64,000 nucleotides of DNA, from contig CAJNDS010001236.1 of NCBI GenBank assembly GCA_905221605.1, forward strand, positions 276,001 through 340,000, written 5' to 3'. The DNA comes from Symbiodinium natans (lineage: Eukaryota; Sar; Dinophyceae; Suessiales; Symbiodiniaceae). The translations under genes were made by a program, and so were the position numbers. Below the pieces are notes generated by a model. It was not told the origin of the DNA, made no database searches, and worked only from the letters and a program-made list of their open reading frames with translations. Of the stretch, positions 34,221-45,057 are shown piece by piece (the stretch's first letter is position 1; the number at the start of each line of letters is the position of its first letter).

Positions 34221-36559
34221 TCAATGCGGGGCATTCTCCTCAACCTCGCGCAAGCTCCTTGATCCAAGTCTCGCATCCGGGTCCTGACCAGGATCTCAAA
34301 TTTCTTGTCCTACCTCGCAGCAGTTCTTTTTTGCTAAGCGCACGCCACAGACCACAGAGCCTTCGCAACCATTCTCTGGATGAGGTCCACGGCGTCATCT
34401 CCGAGCCACTTGTGCGGAAATTCGAGGACACCTTTGCCTCTACAGCAGCTCCATCACGCTTTAGAGACGTGTGTAGGCGGGGGGATCTTGGCAGCCGGCG
34501 AATCTTCTTATAGACACGAATGATGGACCTGGCGAAGGTGATACATTAATGATACAGATTCAAAGACGGGAGGGGTCACTTAGGGGACTGTATGACTGCA
34601 TGACTCTGCATGACTCAACTGAGGAGCGCACCCCCCATGGAAAGGGGGGAGGCCGGCCAGAACTTGGAACACCTCTCGGAACGCCCCAGGCATCTCCATC
34701 TATTGCTACCGCGCTGAAATTCATTGACAAGCATTTCCGATCTTAATGCAAGGCACCAGGCATCCCAGAGACCAGGTGTCCGATCGGAAGTCGGAAGACT
34801 GATTCATCACCACCTGCCAGAAAGCTCAACGGTTAGGGAACTTAGGGAACGGTTTCAGCGAGTCTCGGGTTGGGAAAGCTCGTCGGGGCCTCTGGAGCCA
34901 TGAAGTTGGAGGTGCCAACGTACTCCTCGCGTGAAAGCATCTTCCGTCAAACCGCTTCCAAGAGGAAACGTGAACTTTCACTTGAGAGTCACTGTGCAGT
35001 GCGCAAGTCTGCCTTTTAAAGGGTGTCCTCCATGACCGTCTTGAAATTCCGAGTCCCCGCTCCCTTGACCTGAGACAATCCATCATCCAGAGACTTCCGC
35101 GATGTTTACAGAGGCGCCTGTGGGTTCGCCAGATCCCTTGCGCTCCCAAAGTCGATGAGCTTGCAATTCCCTGGCCAGACAAAGAATCATGACCTAATTG
35201 CTTTGGCGCTCCGCCGGTCTCGGCTTCCCTGCCTTGTCGTCCGATGAGCACATTCTCCGCCCTGACAATTCAAGGGGACAGGCTTCGATGGACGCTGCAG
35301 ACAACCCGCGTTTGTTCCCAGTTTATGCTGTCCATTGCTGCGTCTGAAGCTATCCTCGACCTGTAGTAACAACAGTAGGGTTAGCACGGATTGTCACAGC
35401 CCATGATAGCCGCGACATGAAGACGCAAGCTCCTGCTAGGGCTCTGTGTGAGGCTCCGACTTTAGGTCCCTGTGGACAATCTGCGCATCTCTCAGATACT
35501 GAACCTCACGGAGCGTGACGCCGGAGAATACCACGTGGCGTTGCAGTGCACCTCATGGCTAGCCGGGTAGCCGGCTGCTTCCAGCACCTGACACAGGTAA
35601 TGCCTGGCATCCGTCGCTTCCAAAAAAAACACAAAAACGAAGCAAATCAACGAAACACGTGAATAAAAAGAAACATCCTTCCCGCCCGCTCCTCCCGAGG
35701 CTCTCCGGGCAGCCGACAGCCCGCACCAAGCTCCAGAGCTCCCCCTGAGGGCTCAAAAATAGAGACATCTTGAGGAGAAGTGGCGTTTGTTGTTACAACT
35801 GTTGTTGTCGTTGTCGTTGTTGTTGCTGCTGCTGTTGTTGTTGAGAAGCGGAAGCATCGATGGAAGTTTGCTGCCTACTTGAGTGTCTGATCTTACAAAA
35901 CGTAGAAAAAAAGCTTGCGCCCTTCGCTTGCGCCCGGGGCGGCGCACTCCAGGACAAAGCTCCAAGGTGAAGTAGTGCCACTCCTCTCTGTGCTGCGTGT
36001 GCTGAGAGCAAGCTGAGCTTAGACTCTCGCGTACAGAGAAGGAACCTGTGTGTGCACCCTGCTCCTCGTCTCTGAAGGAGGCGTGGAGCTTCACCTCTCT
36101 CCCCACAAGTTGAAGGACAAGGCAGGGGGGGAGGGAGAACTAAGGAGGAACTCTCTAGTGGAAGTCTCGTATGCTGACGTATGCGGCTTTTTGCTCTGAG
36201 CTCCCTGGCGATGCCAGGGTGGTTGGCCCTTCGCAGGCAGTGCTCCTGTCTCACGAAGGCCAGTAGGAGGGAACAACCTTGCAATTAGAGTATAATTTAC
36301 AGATCATGTGATGCACGATTATCTGAGGTGAATGGGAGAGCACATGCTTAGTTCCCCCGTCAGATGCAATCCTCGATGGTCACGTCAGCATCTTTGTGGT
36401 TGCTCCGCAGCAGCCTACGATCAAAGGCCTCTGCAGCTACAGGGCAGACTTGCAGGACCTGCTCACGATCTCCCCGTGTAGAGCCTTTAGAGCGTACTTC
36501 TTGCCCGTGACCTTCTCCCATGCCACACGCACGAGTGCTAGAGAACCATCGCCAATGAC
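34221..36559 (-). CDS. AGC-type Ser/Thr protein kinase, PDK1-like, catalytically complete
   Basis: Conserved kinase segments appear in order in phased exons. 36559-36485 holds the glycine loop VIGDGSLALV and the ATP-binding lysine in KKYALK. 36094-36058 reads VKLHASFRDEEQ; 35985-35948 the hinge EWHYFTLELCPG; 35504-35461 VQYLRDAQIVHRDLK with the catalytic Asp. 35261-35233 gives AENVLIGRQ; 35170-35136 NCKLIDFGSAR with an intact DFG. 35069-35028 holds the activation loop KGAGTRNFKTVME; 34925-34890 EYVGTSNFMAPE; an exon near 34790-34740 SDTWSLGCL. 34431-34361 reads FPHKWLGDDAVDLIQRMVAK, and 34283-34221 DPDARLGSRSLREVEENAPH with a TGA. Donors are GC (36484, 35232, 34889, 34360), GT (36057, 35947, 35460) and GA (35135, 35027). 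The exons for helix C and for the segment after the hinge were not found, nor was the start. PDK1-like kinases phosphorylate activation loops of other AGC kinases. No lipid-binding domain was seen, so the subfamily is an inference. Confidence 0.85.
35790..35842 (+). repeat. GTT/GCT trinucleotide tract in a kinase intron
   Basis: GTTGTTGTC and GCTGCTGCT-type repeats lie between kinase exons 35985-35948 and 35504-35461, so they are intronic. Confidence 0.8.
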
Positions 36560-37834
36560 CTCGCCGCGTCACCGCAAAGATGCCCAACATGCGTTGGGCA
36601 AACCGGCTCGCGAACGAACTCCGACTTGCTTGTGCATCGTGCCTCTGTTGATGCTTTAGCAAATCCCCCTCAACCCTAAAACCCAGAACATCCCAGAACC
36701 CTCGCTGGCCTTTGGCTCCACCTCGAAGTCTGCCAGGCGTCGACGAGGCTTTGGCGGCAGGGGGAAGGACATCTCGAGACTTCCTTGTGATCAAAAGGCA
36801 CGCAAAACAAGTGGTCGTATCCAAAAGTTAGGCAGAGTCCAATGAAGGCTACACCAACAGTCGGAGAATCATGAGACAAACTGTCCAAGAGATGATCCAA
36901 GGCTCCCTGAGGGAGTCTAAGGCATGGCCCTGTGCCAGCATCCGCCCTGCAGCTACCGGGCAAGTCTCACACTTGCACGGTTCCCTCTTGAGCTTCCTTC
37001 CAGCTTGAGCCCAGAAATACTGGTCGCATGCGACATGAGGAGTGTTTCTGATGCGAAGGGTCTCAGCGAAGTAGCTGCAGTTCAGACACGGCCGTCGAGC
37101 TACTAAGAGGTTGTTGAAGTCACTTTCAGCAATCGTTATCTCCGGCGGCTTGCAACTCTAGCTTTCAAAACAACCGTCGGGCTTTGCCAGAAGGTACGGC
37201 TTCAGCAATCGCGTGTCTTGGGCAGCACACCACTGGCTAATCGTTATCAGAAATCGGAGTACTTATGATTGTTACAGACGCTTTCCAATGGCCTCGCTGC
37301 GGCTGGCCCCCTCAGGCTGGAAGGATCAATCCGGGCACTAAATCCTGCCATGATGAAATAAAGGGATCATAGGGGCGATGATACGGATGACTATTCAGGC
37401 TCCTATACTTCTCATGAGAAGTGTACCATTTCCATAGGGCATCGCCGTGGGCCAGATAATTGGCAGCATCTGGGCGGCTGAGTGAGGCATGGGCAGAAGC
37501 AGCCCCTCAGTACTCTTCGACACTCAGGTTATTCTCTCCCCCCTCCCCCGTTGAAAGTTGGCATCACGGCCTGGCCTGATCCGGGTTTTGGGGTTGAGGG
37601 GCTGGGAGGCAGCGGGATGTTTGGAGAGTGGAGTGGGGAACTTACAGTAAATGCCAAGGGTCTGTTTGGGAGTTCGGGAACATTAGGGCGTTGGGGCCTT
37701 AGGGCCTTAGGGTGGATGGATGCTTGGAACCCAGGGCCGAAGATGGAAGAGTCCAGTCTACTGGGCTCAAGTTGGGCTTTGCCCTTGGGTGAGATAGATA
37801 TATTATAGATATAGGCCGAAGAAGGGCTAGGAAG
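36560..37834. other. No gene supported
   Basis: The missing start exons of the PDK1-like kinase could lie here. The minus-strand frame near 36700-36770 reads ADFEVEPKASEGSGMFWVL but has no confirmed junction. Confidence 0.3.
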
Positions 37835-38100
37835 TCAGGTCGAGAAAGAAGAGATCACGGAGTCCTGACCACTGTGAAAACTACCATTGGATCTGGCAGC
37901 CTGGACGCTGGGTCCCCAGCCGCTGGGTGTGTCTTGAGGTGATGCTTCAGTCGATGTGAACACACGCTCCGGTTTGCTGGCACTTGCCAAGTTGCGGTCC
38001 ACATTCTCCACATGGTTCAATTCCAGATCTGCATTCTTGGCACTAAGCTCCAGGTCGTGGAATTGGGCACGTTCAAAATCTTGACTCAGCTTGCTCAAAA
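37835..38100 (-). CDS. Coding-like terminal exon, family unknown
   Basis: The open frame reads KLSQDFERAQFHDLELSAKN, then ADLELNHVENVDRNLASASK, and ends GQDSVISSFST at a TGA (37835-37837). It lies downstream of the glutathione peroxidase 3' region on the same strand and is probably the next gene of the array. It is Ser-rich near the C-terminus. Confidence 0.4.
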
Positions 38101-38375
38101 CAGTTGCGCTAAAGACAGCGCAGTGCCGGCCTTCCTTTTCCTTCTTTTGGGATTTCAGCGGGCTCCGGTCATCCCACACTGGAAAGCTACAGCAGCTACA
38201 GCATTCCGAGACCGCCACAACATCCCTCTTGCACATCTGCCGGTCTCCTGTACAATCCTGTCTTGCTGTATTGCAACACTGTAGCAGACTGTAGCAATAG
38301 TGCAACATTGTGTGGCTTGTAGTGCCATGATAGGAACAGTGCAGGAGGGATGTGTGGAGAAAGCAGCTTGCTTGG

Positions 38376-38440
38376 TGGGCTCATCAATTGCTACGGCTCT
38401 GCGGCGTTTGGCCAGAGGAATCATGAGCTCCGCGGGCAAC
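38376..38440 (-). promoter_or_regulatory. Candidate SECIS element for the selenoprotein glutathione peroxidase
   Basis: On the minus strand, 146 nt after the stop codon, ATGA (38424-38421) is followed 11 nt later by AAA (38409-38407), and TGAT (38386-38383) comes 20 nt after that. This is the SECIS layout: a non-Watson-Crick quartet, a helix of about 11 nt, then unpaired A's in the apical loop. The outer stem pairs GAGCTC with GAGCCC at 5 of 6 positions. The inner helix is imperfect, with a CTCTG/CAGAG pairing as one option. Distance and strand fit a 3' UTR element of the gene at 38570-40281. Confidence 0.5.
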
Positions 38441-38569
38441 CCCTTTTGCATTGCTGTTCACACCAAAAGCCTTACGAAACTCGTGTCTTTAGTGGAACTA
38501 AAAATTGTGTCGGGGGCCACAGGGCCGAAAATGTGCTCCAGACGCTCCGGAGCATGAGTTTAAAGACGT

Positions 38570-40281
38570 CTAAAGAAGCTTCACGATCTCCTTTTCGAAG
38601 GACAGCGGCGACTGCAGGATGAGCATTGAACCCGGGGGTCGTGGAAGCCCTACATGGCCGATTCCGTCATAGTCCCTTCTTCGCATGCTTAACCGGGTAT
38701 GTAAAGGGCCGAAGCTGAAGTCAGAGACACCAAAACAATTTAGTTCAAGAGGCCAGAACTTAGAGAACTGAGCGTTGAACCCGAATACTTCCCGGGCCTG
38801 CTGCGGTCCGAAGCGCGCAACGGGCTGTCCCTGGCGATCCTTGCTCTACAGGTCCGTACAGTACAAATCTATATTCGTAAGAGCTGAATATGGATGTTTG
38901 GAAACCCATATTGCGTCATAACGACCAAACTTGCACGTCGTCTTTTGCGGCATCAGGTGGAGAGAGGTTGTGCGTGAGTGCGTAAAGTGTAAAGGCTCCA
39001 GGCTCCTCTGCGAATGACTGGCGGTTTGAACGAGTTGTTGCGTTCAATGCATAGCCGAGCAGCCACAAGGAACTTGGCAAAGTTCCACTTGATGTCGCTT
39101 CCCAACCTCGGGGAACCCTTGTGGCCCTTGTGCTTGGTCTGGCCACAGTGTGCTGAAAGCCTACACAAAACAACGCTCGGATGGAAGCATTTCTCCCTTT
39201 CGGTTCTTGAGGAAGGTGTACAGGGGAGCCTGAGACGGAGAGGAGAACTGGGAGAACTCCTCGGCTCTCCTCAGCTCTGCGGCCTCGTTCTCACCGTTGA
39301 CGTCGATCTTCGCGAAGAGCGGAAAGGTGTCCGGGCACTTGGATTGGGCGAAGGCCTGCCGTCGCAGGCCGCAGAGCTCCCAGAAGGCATCCGACGCACA
39401 AACTCGACACCCTCTGGTTTTGAAGACGTCCGCCTTCACCTCGGCATTGGTGCCCGGCTCCTGACGCCAAACCATTGCGATGTGTTGTGAATTAGTTGTG
39501 ATGTGCATTGAGTCGGTCTAGACCTGCCTGGCCACCAAATTGGTTGCAAGGAAAGCCCAGTACCTGTGGGCTCCAGAGAAACATCATGCTGCACTATGGG
39601 GATTCTTTGTATGCTGTGCGTGCAAGACTGGATTCTTGACTAGACATTCCCAATCGAACTTACCAGCAAAGCGCAACGATGTAACCCGAATCATTTCATG
39701 CCTTAACAACTGCATATCATATCATATCTCCGATAGGCATTCCACAACATGCCTACTGTGAGTCATTGTCTGGTGCTGTCGGCCTACGTCGTGCCTGCAA
39801 AGAACTTATTGCGACGCAGTGCATTGTCGCGATCGCTTCATGAACTGTCGCGGTGCAGGCCAGTGCAAGCTTGGAGAGGGAATGGCGAAACACTTTCTGT
39901 TTTGCAGATGCTTGCGGCACGTTGACACCCTTCGAAGGGTAACCCACCCAATCCCGAACGCCAACCGAGTTTCTAGATAACCTTGGCGCCGGACCTCGAA
40001 TCCTCGAGATCGGTACTTGCCATACAGCTCACACCTGAGCTCTCAACGTTCGGCATCTAAAGTTCAGAAGGCGACTTGCTACAGGACAGTACAGAATTGG
40101 TAAGTCAAGGACAACTCAGCGTAGTTGGACTTGGTCAAACCTGTTTGCTTTCAGCATTCACAGCGCAGTGGCTTCATTGGTTCTTGAATGCTTCGCCTCA
40201 TTTGCTTGCCAGATTGACGATGAGCACAACCTTGCCGGCGTACTCGTTCAGGGACACTTCTTGGCCGTCGATGTTTTGAAC
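38570..40281 (-). CDS. Glutathione peroxidase with in-frame TGA at the selenocysteine site
   Basis: Ten phased exons cover nearly the whole GPx fold: 40281-40197 (VQNIDGQEVSLNEYAGK to VNLASK, then TGA at 40200-40198), 40140-40113 (GLTKSNYAEL), 40034-39995 (CELYGKYRSRGFE), 39563-39528 (VLGFPCNQFGGQ), 39460-39434 (EPGTNAEVK), 39355-39284 (TFPLFAKIDVNGENE), 39229 to about 39197 (APLYTFLKNRK), 39117-39064 (GSDIKWNFAKFLV), 38839-38798 (DRQGQPVARFGPQQ), 38611-38570 (SPLSFEKEIVKLL, then TAG). The TGA stands exactly where Cys or Sec sits in NVASKxGLT, and phase continues across it. Gln (FGGQ) and Trp (KWNF) of the catalytic triad are present. Six donors are GC and two GT; the 39197/39117 join is ambiguous because AAGG occurs at both ends. 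The enzyme should reduce peroxides with glutathione or thioredoxin. The first exon with the start codon was not found. Confidence 0.9.
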
Positions 40282-41836
40282 CTGCTTCGAGAGTTGGCCC
40301 CCTATAAGGATCTTCTTCAGCGACTCAGTGGAGGCGAACAGAGCAACAACATCTCGACCTTGCTTAGGCCTAGCTTAGGCCTAGGCCCGGAAGTCGTAAA
40401 TGCTGTCGCCCTGCACTTCCTGCAGTTGCGATTGAAACCGCAAAGCTGCACGAGACGACCCTGGCCTGGTCGGACAATGAAACCCGATAAACCCAAACGA
40501 GCCCCTGAGGCGGACAACTCCAACTCCGAGACATCACCGACACAACGCGCTACAGTACACATCAGTACACCCCACACGCCGAGAACCTTCCGAAAACTAT
40601 TCTGAACCTGATTGAGGTCACAGCACACGTCAGGAGCCTTGCTGCCGCCCCCACCCATCAGCTCGCGCGCAACGCCTGGCGATCGCCTGCTCGGTGAGGG
40701 TCCGAGGCCAAGGAAACCCCAGCCCTATGCAAACCTTTGTTCCTTGCCCTATAGAATCGCATGCAAGGGCTCAGGGGTCAGGGGGCACATGAGCACCTTT
40801 TGCGGACTTTTGCCCTCCGCCAGCTGGCACCGGTCTCATTTGAGACGCTTCTGTGCCTTGCGAAGGGTCGCAGAATCCTGGCGCAGGGATCGTCGAGCAG
40901 AAACACTGCTTGGGGGGGGGGGCCGCATCTCAGTGCAGGACCTCAGACAAACATCTGCTGCAGCTGCAGGTGAAGCCATATTCCAGCAGCCTGTGACAAC
41001 TGCATCATTTGCTGCCGCGCAACCTTTTTCTTTCTCAAGAGCTTTGGGATCAACTGAGTGTCCATGTGAGATGGGCCTGCGCCTTCGAGTTTGCACGTCC
41101 GCTTCCTGCTTCGCAGCTGCGCCCCAGAGGTTCTCAGATTCCATCGAGAAAGACAGCGATTATCTTGCCTGGTTGACGTAACAGATGCACAGCTCGTCAC
41201 CGGGCGAGATGTTCAACACCTTAACATGCGGCTCCACGCCGCACATGGCAGCACGTGGTTGCATATAAGTCTGAGCCCCGAAGAATTGCTGTGGCCAACG
41301 CCGAGGTGGCAGTCAAGCGGGCTGAGTTTCCAGGAAAGGCCACCTCAACATTCAGAAAAACAATGCAGCTCTTAAGTACAAAAATGCACCGTCACGTACC
41401 GGAAAAGAGTAGCCAAGTCACCTTCATGTTTGGCGCACCTTTGGTGGCACACACTTGGCAGCATGCAGCATGCCGGACTGCCACAGCTGCGCTCCAACTG
41501 CTGTATATTTCTGGCCGAGCAGCAGGAATGGTTCATTCGAGCAACCTTGCTGCGATCAGGATTCGCACTCAGCACTCCATGTGCGATCGACATTGCAAAC
41601 TAGTGGATCGACAGCTGTAGAAGCTATTGCATTCTTGCCACGCGCGGACCTTCTCGCGCAGACCTTCTCAAGTGCTGGTCGAACCAACTGAGCAAGGCAC
41701 CGACGCAAAGAGTGCTGTTCCATGCATGGCAGGCCATGCACCCTGCCAAACAGGTCGGGTTGTGCTAGTGGAGACGAAAGCCTTCTCGACCCAAAACCCT
41801 TCCGCTCTCCACTGCCACATTTACAAGTCCCGGATC
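40282..41836. other. 5' side of the glutathione peroxidase; unassigned frames
   Basis: The missing first GPx exon should be here. Minus-strand frames such as KVARQQMMQLSQAAGIWL near 41000 are open but unrecognised. Confidence 0.3.
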
Positions 41837-43439
41837 TGCAGCCTGCAGCAACTGCTCCAGCGACATTTGGGCAACCTCTGCGGTGGCTTGCGCCATGGCC
41901 GCCTGAGCTTAACCAGTACTTGACGGATGTGGGGGGGGATGGGGAGCTGTTTGGAGGGAGCTGGCTGAGCACTCGCAGAGAACCCAGGTCCCGGACACTT
42001 GCAACTTCCGCATCGTTGCCCTGCTCGGCTGCCTCCGGGACCCGAGCCATCTAATCAAATCTCCCCTCAAAAAGGGGGCCTTTTTTGAGGCTTGGAGATG
42101 TTCAAGACACCTTCATGAGACTGTCCATCGGCTCAGCGTCTGCCCCATCCTGTGCGACATCGGCCTCATCACCTAAGTGGATGAGACTGAGGTTTCCACA
42201 TTATGTCCCTCCGAATCACTACAGCCAGTCCCTCGTAGGAGAAATAGAGGACATGTAGTAGACATGTATCAATGGCTTGACACATGGTATCTGGTCATTG
42301 CAAGCAAGGAACCGAAGATGCCCGTCGTCTCCTGGCTTATTAACAATTCATTTGTTGAATATATGTTTTGAATTTAGGAGCCTGTACCAAGTTGTGCTTT
42401 TGTGTGCTTGTGCGTGATTTTGGCTCTTGATCTGCAAGGCATCTCAGCACGATGCCCCAAAATCCAAAATGCTGCGCATCTCGCACTGCAAATACTTGCG
42501 GCCGAGTGTGTTGCAGTTATCTTCTTGGCAACAATGAACAGAGGAAGACACCGAACGTCTCAGAACATGCTCGTCGTTTTCATCGTTGTGGACTGCGTTC
42601 TGATGACGAGCACTACTTAAGCCAGCCTCGCCCCAGACGCAGCGCATTACCTGAGGCATGGGAAACCCCCCAAACGCTTGACACGCAGACGCGCCATGCA
42701 GCTTTCATGGCCATGACTATCGGACTGAGCTGCCCATTCCTTCTCTCGGAGCAGAGATTCCAATTGCTTGAGCTCAGTCATTGCCTGCGCTGCGCAGGCA
42801 TCTTAATGGTGCAGAGTCTGTTGTTGGGCTTGTAGGGCATTGTAGGGCTGATAGACTCATAGAGTCTTCGTAGAGGCTCATGGGGTTGCGCCGATTGAGC
42901 ACAACCCTTCTTAACAGGTGCAGGGAAGGAGAGGGCCGAGCGGCCGAGCCTGTGGCGTCGAGATGTGGGCCGCCAGTGCTTTGGCCTGCCCCCCCCCCCC
43001 TTTCATTGGGAGCCCAGCTGCTGAATTCAGTTGGCTCAGGATGCGACTCGGTTGATGAGCAGTGGTCCCACGGGCGAGTGCACCTGGCCAGCTGCTACAA
43101 GAAGGTAAGAATCAGCCTCGAAGCTTCGAAGCCTCGAAGCCTCGAAGCCCTGTGAGTCACCCAAATGCGGTACAACTCCTGGCACCCGAGCTCCCTGCGG
43201 AGTGCTTGACATTAAGGAATTACGTTCTTGCCTCGTGTAGAAGTGTTTCCTAGACTTGTAGGAGCTGTACAAGACTAATTTTGAGTCATGGAGTGATGTC
43301 TTCAATTACATATACATGTATGTATATATATATGTACATATCAAGTCTAGAGTTACGGAAGCCATGACCATCAACACCCGATTGCTGAGTCCTGCGGAGG
43401 CTTTCGGCTCGGAGCCTCCAGGTCGATGTTGTTGTACTC
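41837..43439 (-). CDS. Candidate exons of one or more unrecognised genes
   Basis: Exon 41902-41837 follows a CTCAG acceptor and reads AAMAQATAEVAQMSLEQLLQ. An exon starting 42784 after GCGCAG reads AMTELKQLESLLREKEWAAQ, coiled-coil-like. Exon 43439-43392 lies between CCAG and a GA donor and reads EYNNIDLEAPSRKPPQ. Each has good composition and splice signals. They were not joined to one another, and no family is recognised. They may belong with the exons at 44.0 kb. Confidence 0.35.
43117..43150 (+). repeat. Short tandem repeat CCTCGAAG
   Basis: Four near-identical 9-bp copies of a CCTCGAAG-type word lie in a row. Confidence 0.8.
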
Positions 43440-43882
43440 CTGGCCCAGAAGCCGAGAAGGCGAGGATGGGAGAGGGGCAGGCTTTGAGTCTGAGAGATTG
43501 TTGAGGTTCCCCCCAGCTCCCCACAAGCACTTTTTGTGCCAAGGCGCAAAGAGCCCCAGTACTTCTGCGAAGAAGCTCGGCCTAACAAGACAGGGCATTG
43601 CCGCCTTCATGACAGTGAGGCCGTCGCCGCAACATGCAGCAGCTCTGCTTCCCCACGCATTGGACCCTCTGAAACCATGGGGATCCAGCCCCGATGCGAA
43701 GAGAGCTCCCACCTCAACAGGTGCTCTCGTGTGGTGCTCTCTTAAGAAGCTTGCGACCCCAAACTGCCCTCTGAAGCTCAACAATCCTCAACTCCTGCGA
43801 TCGTCTAGATGAAGAATCAGAAGTGTTTCTGTCCTTGTTAAGTGTGGAAAATCTATATGTGTATAAAAAAATGTATATATGT

Positions 43883-43911
43883 TTAAATATATATATATAT
43901 ATATATATATA
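43883..43911 (+). repeat. TA microsatellite
   Basis: About fourteen alternating A/T dinucleotides; a second, shorter TA tract is at 43319-43332. Confidence 0.9.
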
Positions 43912-43997
43912 ATTTGGATGTTCATCAAAAGCCAATTCACAGAGTCAGACACAGTACTGCAGTTGAACCTCTTATTTACAGGTAGATTGTTCTGGGC

Positions 43998-44074
43998 CTC
44001 TGCGGGCGCGTGGGGCTCCAGGGCGGCGCGGAGGAGCGCGGCCGCTTCATGGACCAGGCCGTCCGTGTGCGCCT
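43998..44074 (-). CDS. Candidate exon, alanine-rich helix
   Basis: The exon lies between a TTTTCCAG acceptor and a GC donor. It reads AHTDGLVHEAAALLRAALEP, then HAPAE. It is GC-rich and strongly protein-like, but I do not recognise the family. Confidence 0.45.
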
Positions 44075-44170
44075 CTGGAAAAATGGTCCGAGAGCAACTT
44101 GCGGACATGACTTCAGGAGGAGCGCTGAACGGCCATTTTCATAGATTTGATTGCTTTTGAAACCACCAGG

Positions 44171-44420
44171 TCAAAGACTGGAACTCTCCGGATGCCGCGC
44201 TTCGTTTAAAGGAGGTATAAAATCCGGGAGAGCGGCATAGAACTCGGCATCCTTGGACCGGCCGGGCGGTGGGCGGCACCTCACAAAAGGCCCCCAAAAC
44301 GCTGTCGGGGGGGTTTTTTTCAGGGGCCCACGTGCACTCGGTTTTGTGGTGCCCATGTTGCCCATGGCGGGGGCCGGACGCTTCCCTGAAAGGGGCATGA
44401 CCTCACGCTGAGTCACTCTG
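44171..44420 (-). CDS. Open frame of uncertain status
   Basis: An 81-codon minus-strand frame includes KTPPTAFWGPFVRCRPPPGR, then SKDAEFYAALPDFIPPL. No domain is recognised and no splice support was found. Confidence 0.2.
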
Positions 44421-44739
44421 AGCCGGTGTTGAATGCTGTCTTGAAACTGCTGTCATGTCAGACATGAGGCCCAAACAGAAGCACAAGAGCTCCTGCATGA
44501 GTTCCTGCATCACCTGCAAGCAAAGTGGCAAGAGTGGCTGGTAACCTGCATCCCAGTGGTCCCAGGAGGTAGCACTTAGCACTTGATGATCCTATGAGAT
44601 ATTTCCTACGGCCATCGAAAAAGGCTCCATGACATCGAAAGACTATCCTATGCTTTCATCTCTCATCTGTCAGAAATGAAGAAACTCCTGACAGTCATTG
44701 ACAGTCATATGTAGTCACATAGTTCTTCAAGTACCTCTG

Positions 44740-45057
44740 CTGTCGCTTCCGTGCCTGCGCACCACCTCCAGAGGCCCGCGCTCGGTTCACCAGGAAGGCG
44801 AAGACCTGTGCAAGGAGAGCACATCAGGGAAAGCAGCGCGCGAGAGAGAGAGAGGGAGAAATGGAGAAGCTGAAACTAGCCGAGTAGCATACTTATGGAA
44901 AATTGAGTCTTCATCTCAGCTCACTGATGTTGTATGCTTCTGGCTACCACGTTCACCGCACCACAAAGAGCCGAGAGGAGCCCAGAGCCTGGGCCGCGAG
45001 CAGCAGGGTGTCGGCGTGCTCCAGAGCGTGGTACTTGAAGCGAAGAAGCGGGTGGTC
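44740..45057 (-). CDS. Two phased exons of an unrecognised gene
   Basis: Exon 45057-44962 reads DHPLLRFKYHALEHADTLLL, then AAQALGSSRLFV, and ends at a GT donor. The next exon starts at 44805 after a CTTGCACAG acceptor in the same phase and reads VFAFLVNRARASGGGAQARK, then RQQRYL. Phase agreement and composition support a real gene. An upstream exon near 45245-45185 may hold a start (MALDTTEVGPLTEDS). I do not know the family. Confidence 0.5.

Noticed and set aside
40198-40200. TGA read as a disabling stop (pseudogene GPx)
   Set aside because: It falls precisely on the Sec residue, and every other exon, phase and catalytic residue is intact, with a candidate SECIS downstream.
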